From an uncultured Acetobacteraceae bacterium (GTDB lineage: Bacteria; Pseudomonadota; Alphaproteobacteria; Acetobacterales; Acetobacteraceae), in contig CAITUP010000001.1 of assembly GCA_903895595.1 (NCBI GenBank), forward strand, positions 1 through 38,504: a stretch of 38,504 nucleotides of DNA. The letters run 5' to 3'. Positions 1 through 8,198 of this stretch are shown piece after piece. The position numbers and the translations under genes were made by a program. Numbering within the stretch: the first letter of the stretch is position 1; each line of letters starts with the position of its first letter. The notes under the pieces are model-generated. The model made no database searches. It had not been told where the DNA came from and was given only the letters and a program-made list of their open reading frames with translations.

Positions 1-65
1 CGCAGGCCAAGGGGGTACCGCCAAAAAAAACCTCGCAATTTCAACGCGCCTCAAATCGCCAGAGT

Positions 66-86
66 TGGTCGGGTCAAGCCCGACCA
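66..86. repeat. REP-like palindrome, copy 1
   Basis: An 8-bp perfect inverted repeat (TGGTCGGG / CCCGACCA, loop TCAAG) is followed by TGAC. The same core recurs near 4891, 32061 and 32148, so this is a dispersed REP-type repeat of this genome. The rest of positions 1-229 shows no credible gene; an ATGGCGG-like stretch near 106-112 (reverse strand) resembles sequence flanking the core in the 32-kb copies. Confidence 0.7.
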
Positions 87-229
87 TGACGATGAAGAGG
101 TGACGACCGCCATAATGAGAACTGCTGTAAGGTGACGGTCTCATATCGTTTGATCCAACCCCTTGCGCCACCATCCCGCGTCTGGCAGTCCATTCGTATA
201 CGCACGATCCAACCGCCGGAGAACCGGGT

Positions 230-667
230 TTGTCATCGCCGCCGCCGCTACCGGAAGACTTCCGGCTCGAAGACCATGTGGGCTTCCTCCTTCGCAAAGC
301 GCACCAACGCCACGCTTCGCTATTCGTGGACGTGTCGGCCGAACACGCGCTGACGCCGACCCAGTTCGCCGCGCTGCAAAAAGTGGTGGAGCTGGGGAAG
401 GTCACGCAGAATCACCTCGGCCGGCAGGTCGCCATGGACCCCGCGACCATTCAGGGCGTGATCCGGCGGCTGACCTTGCGCGGCCTGATCGTGCGCACGC
501 ACGATCCGATGGACCGGCGCACCGCCGTGCTTGCCCCGACGGAAGAGGCCTACGCCCTGATCGCCACCGCCGTGGCATGCGCCCAGCGCGCCCATGCCAA
601 GGCTCTTTCGCCCTTGTCCCCCGAGGAGCAGACCGCTTTCCTCGCCCTGCTCCGCAAGATGGGTTGA
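230..667 (+). CDS. MarR family transcriptional regulator
   Basis: This 145-residue protein has the length and layout of MarR-family winged-helix dimeric repressors, which usually respond to small aromatic or oxidant ligands. The N-terminal helix (about residues 12-40) would form the dimer interface. A helix-turn-helix lies around residues 50-85 (NHLGRQVAMDPATIQGVIRR). The wing carries the family-typical D-P-x-D-R-R (HDPMDRRTAVL, about 92-102). The start is a TTG at 230, with a GGAG-like sequence about 9 nt upstream. The stop at 665-667 is only 4 nt before the GTG start of the large flavoprotein, so the two are probably co-transcribed and the regulator may control that gene. The ligand cannot be read from the sequence. 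Confidence 0.88.
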   Translation: MSSPPPLPEDFRLEDHVGFLLRKAHQRHASLFVDVSAEHALTPTQFAALQKVVELGKVTQNHLGRQVAMDPATIQGVIRRLTLRGLIVRTHDPMDRRTAVLAPTEEAYALIATAVACAQRAHAKALSPLSPEEQTAFLALLRKMG

Positions 668-671
668 TGCT

Positions 672-3600
672 GTGACCGACACTGTTTTGGGTTTTGGATT
701 TTCGTTCGCCGACCTGGCGGAGCGGGAGGGGCTGGTGCGCCTCGACCGGGCATTTCTAACCGAATTGGCGAACGCCGACGCCGATTTGCAGACGCGGCTG
801 CTGACAGCCCGTGCGGCGCCGGACGCGCTGCCGGGCAAGGACGAAAGCGATCTCATCGTCGCGCTCGGCCCGCATCTGGACGGGTTCGTGGCCACGCTGT
901 TCGGGATCGAGGCCGAGACGGCGGCGCTGCGTGGCGAAACCGCGCGTTTGGACCCCGTGCATGCGTGCAAGCGGCTGTTCGTGCAGCGGCAGGCGGTGCG
1001 CAAATACGCCGGTCCCTCGGGCTTCGATGCCGGGGCGCTGCGGGCATCGTTGGAAGCCCGCTTCGGCGCGCCGCTATCCGAACCGGTGTTCGCGTCGCAG
1101 GTCGCGCAATGGGAAAAAGACGGCAACGCCGAGGCCATCGACGAAGCCTTGCGCTACGCCGCCTGGGCCACGATCACCGATGCCGGCAAGGCCGCGCACA
1201 AGGGCGGCACGTTGTTCCGGGTGCCGCACCGGGTCGATCCCGCGCATCTGGTCCCCGTGGAAACCATCGAGCGGGACGGCGTCACCATGCTCCGCCTGCC
1301 CGAACACGAATGGCGCCAGCGGGAGGGATTCTCCCTGGCGGACCCCGGTATGAACACCCAGCAGGCGCTGGACCAGATCAACTACTGCATCTGGTGCCAC
1401 ACGCAGGGGAAGGATTCCTGCAGCCAAGGCCTGAAGGACCGCAAAACCGGAGCGTATCAGAAGTCGCCGTTCGGGGTCACGCTGGCGGGATGCCCGCTGG
1501 ACGAGAAAATCTCCGAGATGCATACGCTGCGGGCGGAGGGTTCGGTCCTCGGGGCCTTCGCGACCATCGCCATCGACAACCCGATGATGGCGGCGACGGG
1601 ACACCGCATCTGCAACGACTGCATGAAGGCCTGCATCTATCAGAAACAGGAACCGGTCGATATTCCCCAGGCCGAGACGCATATTTTGCGGGACGTCCTT
1701 GCCCTGCCCTACGGGTTCGAGATTTACGCGCTGCTGACGCGCTGGAACCCGCTGGATATCCGACGCCCCCTGCCCCGGCCCGACAGCGGCCGGAAGGTTC
1801 TGATTGTCGGCCTCGGCCCGGCCGGGTTCACGCTGGCGCATCATCTGATGAACGACGGCCACACTGTCGTCGCCATCGACGGGCTGAAGATCGAGCCGCT
1901 GGACTTCGACCCGCGCGCGCCCATCCGCGATACCGCGACCTTGTTCGAGAATCTGGACGACCGCGTGCTGGCCGGGTTCGGCGGCGTGGCCGAGTACGGG
2001 ATTACCGTTCGCTGGAACAAGAACTATTTGAAACTCGTTCGCCTGCTACTGGAGCGGCGGTCGCAGTTCGCACATTTCGGCGGCGTGCGGTTCGGCGGCG
2101 GCGCAACGGTGACGATGGACGATGCCTGGGCGATGGGGTTCGACCACATCGCGTTGTGCATGGGCGCGGGCAAGCCGACCGTCCTGGACATCCCCAACGG
2201 GCTGGCGCGCGGCGTCCGGCAGGCGTCGGATTTCCTGATGGCGTTGCAGTTGACCGGCGCGGCCAAGCTCTCGTCCATCGCCAATCTGCAGATCCGGCTG
2301 CCCGTGGTCGTCATCGGCGGCGGGCTGACGGCGATCGATACCGCGACCGAGAGTCTCGCCTACTACGTGCGGCAGGTGGAAAAATTTTCCGCGCGTTATC
2401 GCATCTTGGTCGCCGAGAGAAGCGAGGCCGCGGTGCGCGCCCGTTGGTCGGCCGAGGAAGCCGAAATCGCCGATGAGTTCCTGGCCCACGCCGCAGCCAT
2501 CGCGGCCGAACGCGCCGCCAACCCGGCACATCCCCGCATCGCGCAACTGCTGGATTCCTGGGGCGGCGCCACCGTCGCCTACCGCCGGAAACTAACGGAC
2601 AGCCCGTCCTACACGCTCAACCACGAGGAAGTGGCAAAAGCGATGGAAGAATCTGTTCGCTTCGCCGAGGGCCTGACGCCCACCGCCGTCGACACCGACC
2701 GTTTCGGCCATGCCGCCGCTTTGCGGGTGAAACGCGCCGATGGGACCGATTCCGTGCTGCCGGCTCGCGCGATCCTGGTCGCCGCCGGCACCCAGCCGAA
2801 CACCGTGTTCGCGCGCGAAGACGGGCGCATCCAGCTCGACGGCCGCTACTTCCAGGCGGTGGACGACAACGGCGCCAAGGTCACCCCGGAACGTGCGATG
2901 GCGAAGCCCGAGGTCGCGCAAGTGCTGATGCATCGCGCCGAAAATGGCCGGTTCGTGAGCTTCTTCGGCGATCTGCACCCCAGCTTCTTCGGCAACGTCG
3001 TGAAGGCCATGGGCGGCGCCAAGCGGGGCTATCCCGTGGTGTCGCGCGCTCTGGCCGCTCTGCCGGCGTCTCCGGTTTCGGGTGCCGATCTGATGGAAAC
3101 CTGCCGCGACACGCTGCGCGCCACCGTCCACGCGGTGAACCGGTTGACGCCGACGATCGTCGAAGTCGTGCTGCGTGCCCCCGCCGCCGCCCGGGCCTTC
3201 AAACCCGGCCAGTTCTACCGCCTGCAAAACCACGAAGTCCTGGCCCCCCGCACCGAAGACACCGTGCTGGGGATGGAAGGCCTCGCCATGACCGGCGCCT
3301 GGACCGATCCGGCGCAAGGCCTGGTCAGCGTGATCGCGCTGGAAATGGGTGGGAGTTCCGACCTGTGCGCCATGCTGCGGCCGGGCGAGCGGGTCGTGCT
3401 GATGGGCCCGACCGGCGCGCCCACCCATATTCCGCAGTCGTCGACCGTAGCCTTGGTCGGCGGCGGTTTGGGCAACGCGGTGCTGTTTTCCATCGGCGCC
3501 GCGATGCGGGCCGTGGGGTCGAAGGTGATCTATTTCGCTGGCTACAAGGCGATTCGCGACCGCTACAAGGTGGCGGATATCGAACTGGCCGCCGACGTTA

Positions 3601-4100
3601 TCGTCTGGTGCTGCGATGAGGCCCCCGGCTTCCCCGCTAACCCCGCTCGTCCTCAGGACCGATCCTTCGTCGGCAATATCGTCCAGGCGATGGAAGCATA
3701 CGGCTCCGGCGCGCTGGGCGAGCAAGGCGTGTCCTTGAACGAGGCCGAACATTTGATCGCCATCGGCTCCGACCGCATGATGCACGCGGTCGGCCAAGCG
3801 CGGCATGGCGTGTTGGCGCCTTACCTAAAGCCGGGACACACGGCGATCGGGTCCATCAACTCCCCCATGCAGTGCATGATGAAGGAGGTGTGTGCCCAAT
3901 GCCTCCAACCGCATGTCGATCCGGAAACGGGGGAGCGGACGGTCGTATTCTCCTGCTTCAATCAGGATCAGAAGCTGGATTGGGTCGATTTCGGCGCGTT
4001 GAATGAGCGGCTGCGGCAGAATGGCACGCAGGAGAAGCTGACAGCGCAGTGGGTGGATCGGGCGCTGCGGCGGCTGGAACTGCGGGTTACGGCGGCGTAG
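672..4100 (+). CDS. Large Fe-S flavoprotein: GltD-like oxidoreductase fused to PyrK-like reductase module
   Basis: A 1142-residue multidomain oxidoreductase from GTG 672; the frame is open further upstream but overlaps marR. Residues 1-230 are not recognised. A Cys-rich region begins at C239 (CIWC, GCPLDEKISEMH, CNDCMKAC) and resembles the N-terminal Fe-S domain of GltD-type glutamate synthase small subunits. A dinucleotide fold with VGLGPAG lies near 379-385, and a second with VIGGGLTAID near 547-556. From about residue 817 follows a ferredoxin-reductase/PyrK-like module (FKPGQFYRL, VALVGGGLGNAV). The C-terminus holds C-x5-C-x2-C-x17-C from about 1068, resembling the [2Fe-2S] site of PyrK. 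The layout implies electron transfer between NAD(P)H and an unknown partner through FAD and Fe-S centres. Its end overlaps the convergent permease gene by 14 bp. The physiological substrate is unknown. Confidence 0.85.
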   Translation: MTDTVLGFGFSFADLAEREGLVRLDRAFLTELANADADLQTRLLTARAAPDALPGKDESDLIVALGPHLDGFVATLFGIEAETAALRGETARLDPVHACKRLFVQRQAVRKYAGPSGFDAGALRASLEARFGAPLSEPVFASQVAQWEKDGNAEAIDEALRYAAWATITDAGKAAHKGGTLFRVPHRVDPAHLVPVETIERDGVTMLRLPEHEWRQREGFSLADPGMNTQQALDQINYCIWCHTQGKDSCSQGLKDRKTGAYQKSPFGVTLAGCPLDEKISEMHTLRAEGSVLGAFATIAIDNPMMAATGHRICNDCMKACIYQKQEPVDIPQAETHILRDVLALPYGFEIYALLTRWNPLDIRRPLPRPDSGRKVLIVGLGPAGFTLAHHLMNDGHTVVAIDGLKIEPLDFDPRAPIRDTATLFENLDDRVLAGFGGVAEYGITVRWNKNYLKLVRLLLERRSQFAHFGGVRFGGGATVTMDDAWAMGFDHIALCMGAGKPTVLDIPNGLARGVRQASDFLMALQLTGAAKLSSIANLQIRLPVVVIGGGLTAIDTATESLAYYVRQVEKFSARYRILVAERSEAAVRARWSAEEAEIADEFLAHAAAIAAERAANPAHPRIAQLLDSWGGATVAYRRKLTDSPSYTLNHEEVAKAMEESVRFAEGLTPTAVDTDRFGHAAALRVKRADGTDSVLPARAILVAAGTQPNTVFAREDGRIQLDGRYFQAVDDNGAKVTPERAMAKPEVAQVLMHRAENGRFVSFFGDLHPSFFGNVVKAMGGAKRGYPVVSRALAALPASPVSGADLMETCRDTLRATVHAVNRLTPTIVEVVLRAPAAARAFKPGQFYRLQNHEVLAPRTEDTVLGMEGLAMTGAWTDPAQGLVSVIALEMGGSSDLCAMLRPGERVVLMGPTGAPTHIPQSSTVALVGGGLGNAVLFSIGAAMRAVGSKVIYFAGYKAIRDRYKVADIELAADVIVWCCDEAPGFPANPARPQDRSFVGNIVQAMEAYGSGALGEQGVSLNEAEHLIAIGSDRMMHAVGQARHGVLAPYLKPGHTAIGSINSPMQCMMKEVCAQCLQPHVDPETGERTVVFSCFNQDQKLDWVDFGALNERLRQNGTQEKLTAQWVDRALRRLELRVTAA

Positions 4101-4869
4101 CGCGGCGCCGCGCCAGCCATCCGACGGCCCCAAGTGCCACCGCGACGACGGTGACGATGACGGTCGCGAGCGCGTAAATCTCCGGCGTGACACCCAGCCG
4201 CGTGGCCGAGAACACGACCATCGGCAGAGTGGATGCGCCGGGGCCGCCGGCGAAGCTGGCGACGACCAGATCGTCCATCGACAGGGTGAACGACAGCAGC
4301 CAGCCGGAGATCAGGGCCGGGGCCATCAGGGGCACGGTGATCAGGCGGAATGTCGTCCAGGGGGCCGCGTAAAGGTCCGCGGCCGCGTCTTCCAGCACCG
4401 AACCGGTCTCGGCCAAGCGCGCTCGGACGACGACGGTGACGTAGGCGACCGCGACCGAGGCATGGGCGATGGTGACCGTGCCGGCGCCCCGTCCGGCCGG
4501 CCAGCCGACGGTTTTCTCCAGCGTCACGAACAGGAGCAGGAGCGACAGGCCGGTAATCACCTCGGGCAGGACCAGCGGCGCGGCGAGCATGGTTTGGAAC
4601 AGGCCCCTGCCGCGGAAGGCACCGAAGCAGGCGAGCGCATAGCCGGCCGCGGTTCCGGCGACGGTGGCCAAGGTCGCGGATAGCGCGGCGATGCGGAGGG
4701 ACAGCAGCGCGGCGTCGATCAGCGCGGGATCGTTCCAGAGTGTTGCATACCAACGTGTGGAGAAACCGGCCCAGGATGTAACGAGGCGGGAGTCGTTGAA
4801 GCTCAGCGCGATCAGGTAGGCGATCGGGGCGTACAGGAACGCGTAGATCGCGATGAGCCAGGCCGTCAT
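4087..4869 (-). CDS. ABC transporter permease, PotC/PotI-like
   Basis: A 260-residue inner-membrane permease of the spermidine/putrescine (PotC/PotI, BPD_transp_1) type, with about six hydrophobic segments. An EAA-like loop (EDAAADLYAAPW) would contact the ATPase, and the short N-terminus (MTAWLIAIYAFLYAPIAYLI) is typical of PotC. I chose the ATG at 4867-4869; the reading frame is open further upstream but that stretch lacks hydrophobic character. In most genomes potC follows potB. Here it is divergent from the potD-like gene across a 124-bp spacer, so the two permeases of one presumed transporter come from opposite strands. The 3' end overlaps the flavoprotein gene by 14 bp. Confidence 0.88.
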   Translation of the reverse strand: MTAWLIAIYAFLYAPIAYLIALSFNDSRLVTSWAGFSTRWYATLWNDPALIDAALLSLRIAALSATLATVAGTAAGYALACFGAFRGRGLFQTMLAAPLVLPEVITGLSLLLLFVTLEKTVGWPAGRGAGTVTIAHASVAVAYVTVVVRARLAETGSVLEDAAADLYAAPWTTFRLITVPLMAPALISGWLLSFTLSMDDLVVASFAGGPGASTLPMVVFSATRLGVTPEIYALATVIVTVVAVALGAVGWLARRRATPP

Positions 4870-4890
4870 GCTGGTCCCTTGGCGCGAGGC

Positions 4891-4909
4891 GGTCGGGTCA
4901 CGCCCGGCC
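4891..4909. repeat. REP-like palindrome, copy 2 (degenerate)
   Basis: GGTCGGG and CCCGGCC flank TCACG, followed by ATGAC as in the other copies; one base of the stem has changed to leave a G-T pair. It sits in the spacer between the divergent permease and binding-protein genes, so it may lie within either promoter region. Confidence 0.6.
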
Positions 4910-4993
4910 ATGACAAGGGGGAGAGGTCCCGATGGACATACCTGTAATTCGACATGGCCCCAGGTTAGCATGCCTCAGGTGACGGAGGGACCC

Positions 4994-6079
4994 ATGCGCG
5001 GCCGTTGGATTTTCGTGTTGTTGCTGCTTCTGGCCGCCCTGCCGGCGCGGGCCGAGCGGGTGGTGAATGTCTACAACTGGACCGACTACATCGATCCGGC
5101 GGCGCTCAAGCGCTTCACCGCCGAGACGGGGATCGAAGTCCGGTACGACGTGTTCGACAGTCTGGAAACGCTGGAGGGCAAGCTGCTCGCCGGCCATTCC
5201 AGCTACGATGTGGTGACGCCGAGCAACGAGCCTAGTTTTTCGCGGCTGATCAAGGCGGGGGCGTTGATGCCGCTGGATCGGAGCAAGATCCCGAACTGGG
5301 GGAACCTCGATCCGGGTTTGATGAAGCGTGTCGCGAGTTCGGATCCCGGGAACCGGTTCGGTGGGATTTACCTGTTTGGGACCATCGGGTTGGGCATTAA
5401 CCCCGACAAGATCGCGGCGGTGGCGCCGCATGCGCCACTCGACAGTTGGGACCTGTTGTTCAAGCCCGAGAACGCGCGCCTGCTGGCCAAGTGCGGGATC
5501 GCGATGATGGACTCGGCCATCGACGTGATCCCCTCGGTGTTGAAATATCTGGGGAAAAACCCGGACAGCACCGACGCCGCCGATCTGGCGGCGGTGGAAA
5601 AGACGCTGATGGCCGTGCGCCCGTTCATTCGCACCTTCGCCAGCGGCCGCGCGTTGGAGGCTTTGGCGACCGGGCAAGCCTGCATCGCGTTCGATTACTC
5701 CGGCGACGTGATCCAGGCTTCGGCCCGCGCGGCGGACGCGAAGAAGGGCGTGACGGTACGATATGTCGCGCCGAAGGAGGGGGCGGAGATCGGGTTCGAC
5801 ATGCTGGCCATTCCCGCCGACGCGCCGCACAAGGATGAGGCGCTGGCCTTCATCGATTTCGTGCTGCGGCCGGAGGTGATGGCCGGGATCACCAACGTCG
5901 TGCGCTATCCCAACGCGGTGCCCGCCAGCCGGCCGATGATCCGGCCGGAGTTGCTGGCCGATACCAACGTGTTCCCAACCGAGACGCAGTTGAACGGGTT
6001 CTTCACCATCGGTCCCGTGCCGCCGGCAGCCGAACGCGCGCGCACCCGGCTTTGGTCCCGGTTCAAGGCGGGGAAATGA
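4994..6079 (+). CDS. Polyamine-type ABC transporter substrate-binding protein (PotD/PotF-like)
   Basis: A 361-residue periplasmic binding protein. The N-terminus is a classical signal peptide (MRGRWIFVLLLLLAALPARA, cleavage after about residue 20). It is directly followed by VVNVYNWTDYIDP, the hallmark start of mature PotD/PotF proteins. Further family features are YDVVTPSNE and a long C-terminal lobe. The ATG at 4994 has GGAGG at 4984-4988; the ATG at 4970 is less well placed. The stop overlaps the ATPase start (ATGA at 6076-6079), so the two are translationally coupled. Spermidine, putrescine or another cationic amine or amide is the family expectation. The adjacent amidase operon raises the possibility of a different nitrogenous substrate. 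Confidence 0.9.
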   Translation: MRGRWIFVLLLLLAALPARAERVVNVYNWTDYIDPAALKRFTAETGIEVRYDVFDSLETLEGKLLAGHSSYDVVTPSNEPSFSRLIKAGALMPLDRSKIPNWGNLDPGLMKRVASSDPGNRFGGIYLFGTIGLGINPDKIAAVAPHAPLDSWDLLFKPENARLLAKCGIAMMDSAIDVIPSVLKYLGKNPDSTDAADLAAVEKTLMAVRPFIRTFASGRALEALATGQACIAFDYSGDVIQASARAADAKKGVTVRYVAPKEGAEIGFDMLAIPADAPHKDEALAFIDFVLRPEVMAGITNVVRYPNAVPASRPMIRPELLADTNVFPTETQLNGFFTIGPVPPAAERARTRLWSRFKAGK

Positions 6080-7119
6080 CCCGTCTACTGTCCGTCGAGA
6101 AACTGACGGTTCGGTACGGGGAGAACGCGGTACTGAGCGGCCTCGACCTGACCGTCCGCCGGGATGAGCTGTTCGTGCTGCTGGGGGCCTCGGGTTCGGG
6201 GAAGACGACCTTGCTGCGGGCGATTGCCGGGTTCGCGCCGGCCGCGGGCGGGCGAATTATGCTGGATGGGCGGGATATCGGCAGCGAGCCGCCGCACCGG
6301 CGGCCGGTGAATACCGTGTTCCAGTCCTATGCGCTGTTCCCGCATATGACGGTGGCGGCGAATATCGCCTTTGGGTTGCGCGGCATGGCGCGGGCGGCGG
6401 CGGCGGAACGGGTACGGGAAATGCTGGCGTTGGTGCGGCTGGAGGCTTTGGCCGATCGCCGTCCGCACCAGCTTTCCGGCGGGCAGCAGCAGCGGGTGGC
6501 GCTGGCACGCGGTTTGGCGCCTCGGCCGGCGTTGCTGCTGCTGGATGAGCCGCTGTCGGCGCTGGACCGCGCGCTGCGGGAGGAAACGCGGGACGAGCTG
6601 GTGCGGCTGCGGCGCGCGTTGGGGACGAGTTTTATCCTCGTCACCCACGATCAGCAGGAGGCGCTGACCATGGCCGATCGCATCGGCGTGATGCGCGACG
6701 GCGCCATGGTGCAGGTCGGTACGCCGGCGGAGATTTACGAGCGACCGTCCTGCCGCTTCGTCGCGGAATTTCTGGGGGCGGCGAATATTCTGCCGGGCAT
6801 CGGGCAGCCGGACGGGCGGATCGCGGTCGCGGGCGGGTCGGTTGCGGCGGCGGCTGTCGTTTTTGGTCCGCTGCTTCTCGGTTTGCGGCCGGAGCGTCTG
6901 CGGCTGGGCGACGCCGGCGGGTCAAACCGGTTGAGCGGCGTTTTGGCCGGTTCGGTCTACGCGGGCGATACGCTGACCCATACGGTGCGCTTGGCGGATG
7001 GATCGGCGCTGCGCGTCGCCGAACCTCTGCATGCCGGGTTGCCGGCCGAACGCCCGTCCATCGGTGGGGCGGTGACGGTGTCATGGTCCCCCGACGCCTG
7101 CATCGTGTTGCCGCCGTGA
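6076..7119 (+). CDS. ABC transporter ATP-binding protein, PotA-like
   Basis: A 347-residue ATPase of the polyamine/iron (PotA/FbpC) group. Walker A is GASGSGKT at residues 37-44. The signature LSGGQQQRVALARG, Walker B LLLLDEPLSALD and the H-loop FILVTHDQQEAL follow in order. The C-terminal hundred residues form the TOBE-type regulatory domain (LLLGLRPERLRLGD). The start ATG lies inside the stop of the upstream binding-protein gene, and its own stop overlaps a GTG of the next permease. It would energise import through the PotB-like permease downstream and presumably the divergent PotC-like one. All nucleotide-binding motifs look intact. Confidence 0.92.
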   Translation: MTRLLSVEKLTVRYGENAVLSGLDLTVRRDELFVLLGASGSGKTTLLRAIAGFAPAAGGRIMLDGRDIGSEPPHRRPVNTVFQSYALFPHMTVAANIAFGLRGMARAAAAERVREMLALVRLEALADRRPHQLSGGQQQRVALARGLAPRPALLLLDEPLSALDRALREETRDELVRLRRALGTSFILVTHDQQEALTMADRIGVMRDGAMVQVGTPAEIYERPSCRFVAEFLGAANILPGIGQPDGRIAVAGGSVAAAAVVFGPLLLGLRPERLRLGDAGGSNRLSGVLAGSVYAGDTLTHTVRLADGSALRVAEPLHAGLPAERPSIGGAVTVSWSPDACIVLPP

Positions 7120-7946
7120 ACAAAGCGCTGGTTCTGGCGCCGGTTTGGGTGTGGCTGGCGGTGTTGCTGGCGGCTCCCTTGGCGATCGTGCTGGCGATAT
7201 CCGTCGCCACAACGGCCGACTCGGTACCGCCGTTCGCGCTGGGGTTGTCGCTGGAATCGTTTCGGACGGTACTGACCGATCCGTATTACCGCGACGCGCT
7301 GATCTTGAGTTTGCGGGTGGCATTCGTTTCCACGCTGCTGTGCCTGTCGCTGGGTTATCCGATGGCGCTGGGCCTCGCGCGGGCACCCGAGCGGTGGCGG
7401 GACCCGTTGTTGCTGGCTCTGATGCTGCCGTTCTGGACGGGGTTCCTGATGCGCCTGAATGCCTGGATCGGGCTGCTGGCGGACGATGGGTGGCTCGCCG
7501 GGATCGCGTCCTGGCTGGCCGGAGAGCCGATCCACCTACTCTACACCGACGCCGCTTTGTATCTGGGCATGGTCTATACGTACCTGCCGTTCATGGTGCT
7601 GCCTCTGTTCGCCAGCCTGTCCCGGCTCGATCCGCTGTTGCAGGAGGCCGCCGCGGACCTGGGCGCTCCGCCCTGGGTGCGGTTGGTGCGGGTGACCTTG
7701 CCGCTGTCGCTGCCGGGCGTCGCCGCCGGGAGCGTGCTGGTGTTCGTGCCGGCAGTGGGGGAATACGTGATCCCGGAATTGCTGGGCGGACCCGGCGTAC
7801 AGCTGGCGGGGCGCGTGTTGTGGGGGGAGTTTTTCTCCAACCGGGATTGGCCGATGGCCTCGGCATTGGCCGTTGTTTTATTGGTTTTGCTGCTGGTGCT
7901 TCCGGCCGGGTTACGGTTGGGAGCGGCTCGGCTGACACGCAGTTAG
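7083..7946 (+). CDS. ABC transporter permease, PotB/PotH-like
   Basis: A permease of up to 287 residues with a first membrane segment (LVLAPVWVWLAVLLAAPLAI), about six segments in all, and an EAA loop (QEAAADLGAPPW), as in PotB/PotH. Two starts are possible. The ATG at 7083 overlaps the ATPase gene by 37 bp. The GTG at 7116 forms a GTGA overlap with the ATPase stop and matches the coupling seen elsewhere in this locus. Neither has a strong ribosome-binding site. It should pair with the divergent PotC-like protein to form the membrane channel. A spacer of about 63 bp separates it from the next gene. Confidence 0.9.
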   Translation: MVPRRLHRVAAVNKALVLAPVWVWLAVLLAAPLAIVLAISVATTADSVPPFALGLSLESFRTVLTDPYYRDALILSLRVAFVSTLLCLSLGYPMALGLARAPERWRDPLLLALMLPFWTGFLMRLNAWIGLLADDGWLAGIASWLAGEPIHLLYTDAALYLGMVYTYLPFMVLPLFASLSRLDPLLQEAAADLGAPPWVRLVRVTLPLSLPGVAAGSVLVFVPAVGEYVIPELLGGPGVQLAGRVLWGEFFSNRDWPMASALAVVLLVLLLVLPAGLRLGAARLTRS

Positions 7947-8009
7947 CGCCCTCCCTCTTCCCAACCCGCGCGCCCCGTCCCACAATCGGCCCAGACATTT
8001 CCCAGGGGC

Positions 8010-8198
8010 ATGCTCATGGACAAAGCCGTTATCCAGGCACTGGCACGCGCTGCCGGTCTCGACAAAGCACTCGCCGATTTCCCCGACGACGTTTACACCG
8101 CCGCGGCGCAGGCGATGGACAACGCCGGGGCCGTGAAGGTTCCGACCGACCCCACCGCCGAACCCTGGCCCCCCATGAAAGCGGGAGAAGGCCTATGA
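8010..8198 (+). CDS. Small protein preceding amidase, possible AtzG-like subunit
   Basis: A 62-residue protein (60 if translation starts at the second ATG, 8016, which has CAGGGG at a better spacing). It has predicted N-terminal helices, then FPDDV, and a C-terminal tail with TAEPWPPM. It lies immediately upstream of an amidase and overlaps its start by 4 bp (ATGA at 8195-8198). In cyanuric acid catabolism the tiny AtzG (DUF4089) lies just before the amidase AtzE and forms an obligate complex with it. The position, size and general layout agree with that, but the sequence match by eye is weak. It is real by context (coupled, conserved-looking codon use); the function is inference. Confidence 0.65.
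   Translation: MLMDKAVIQALARAAGLDKALADFPDDVYTAAAQAMDNAGAVKVPTDPTAEPWPPMKAGEGL

Noticed and set aside
1-50. GGTACCGCC followed by eight A at the window start as a further copy of the sRNA terminator
   Set aside because: The A-run lies on the wrong side for a terminator and no other part of the 173-bp unit is present; the match is 10 bases and may be chance or cut by the edge.
61-90. Palindromes with the GGTCGGG core as ordinary transcription terminators
   Set aside because: They have no T-run, occur in either orientation and several contexts, and share flanks, so a dispersed REP family explains them better.
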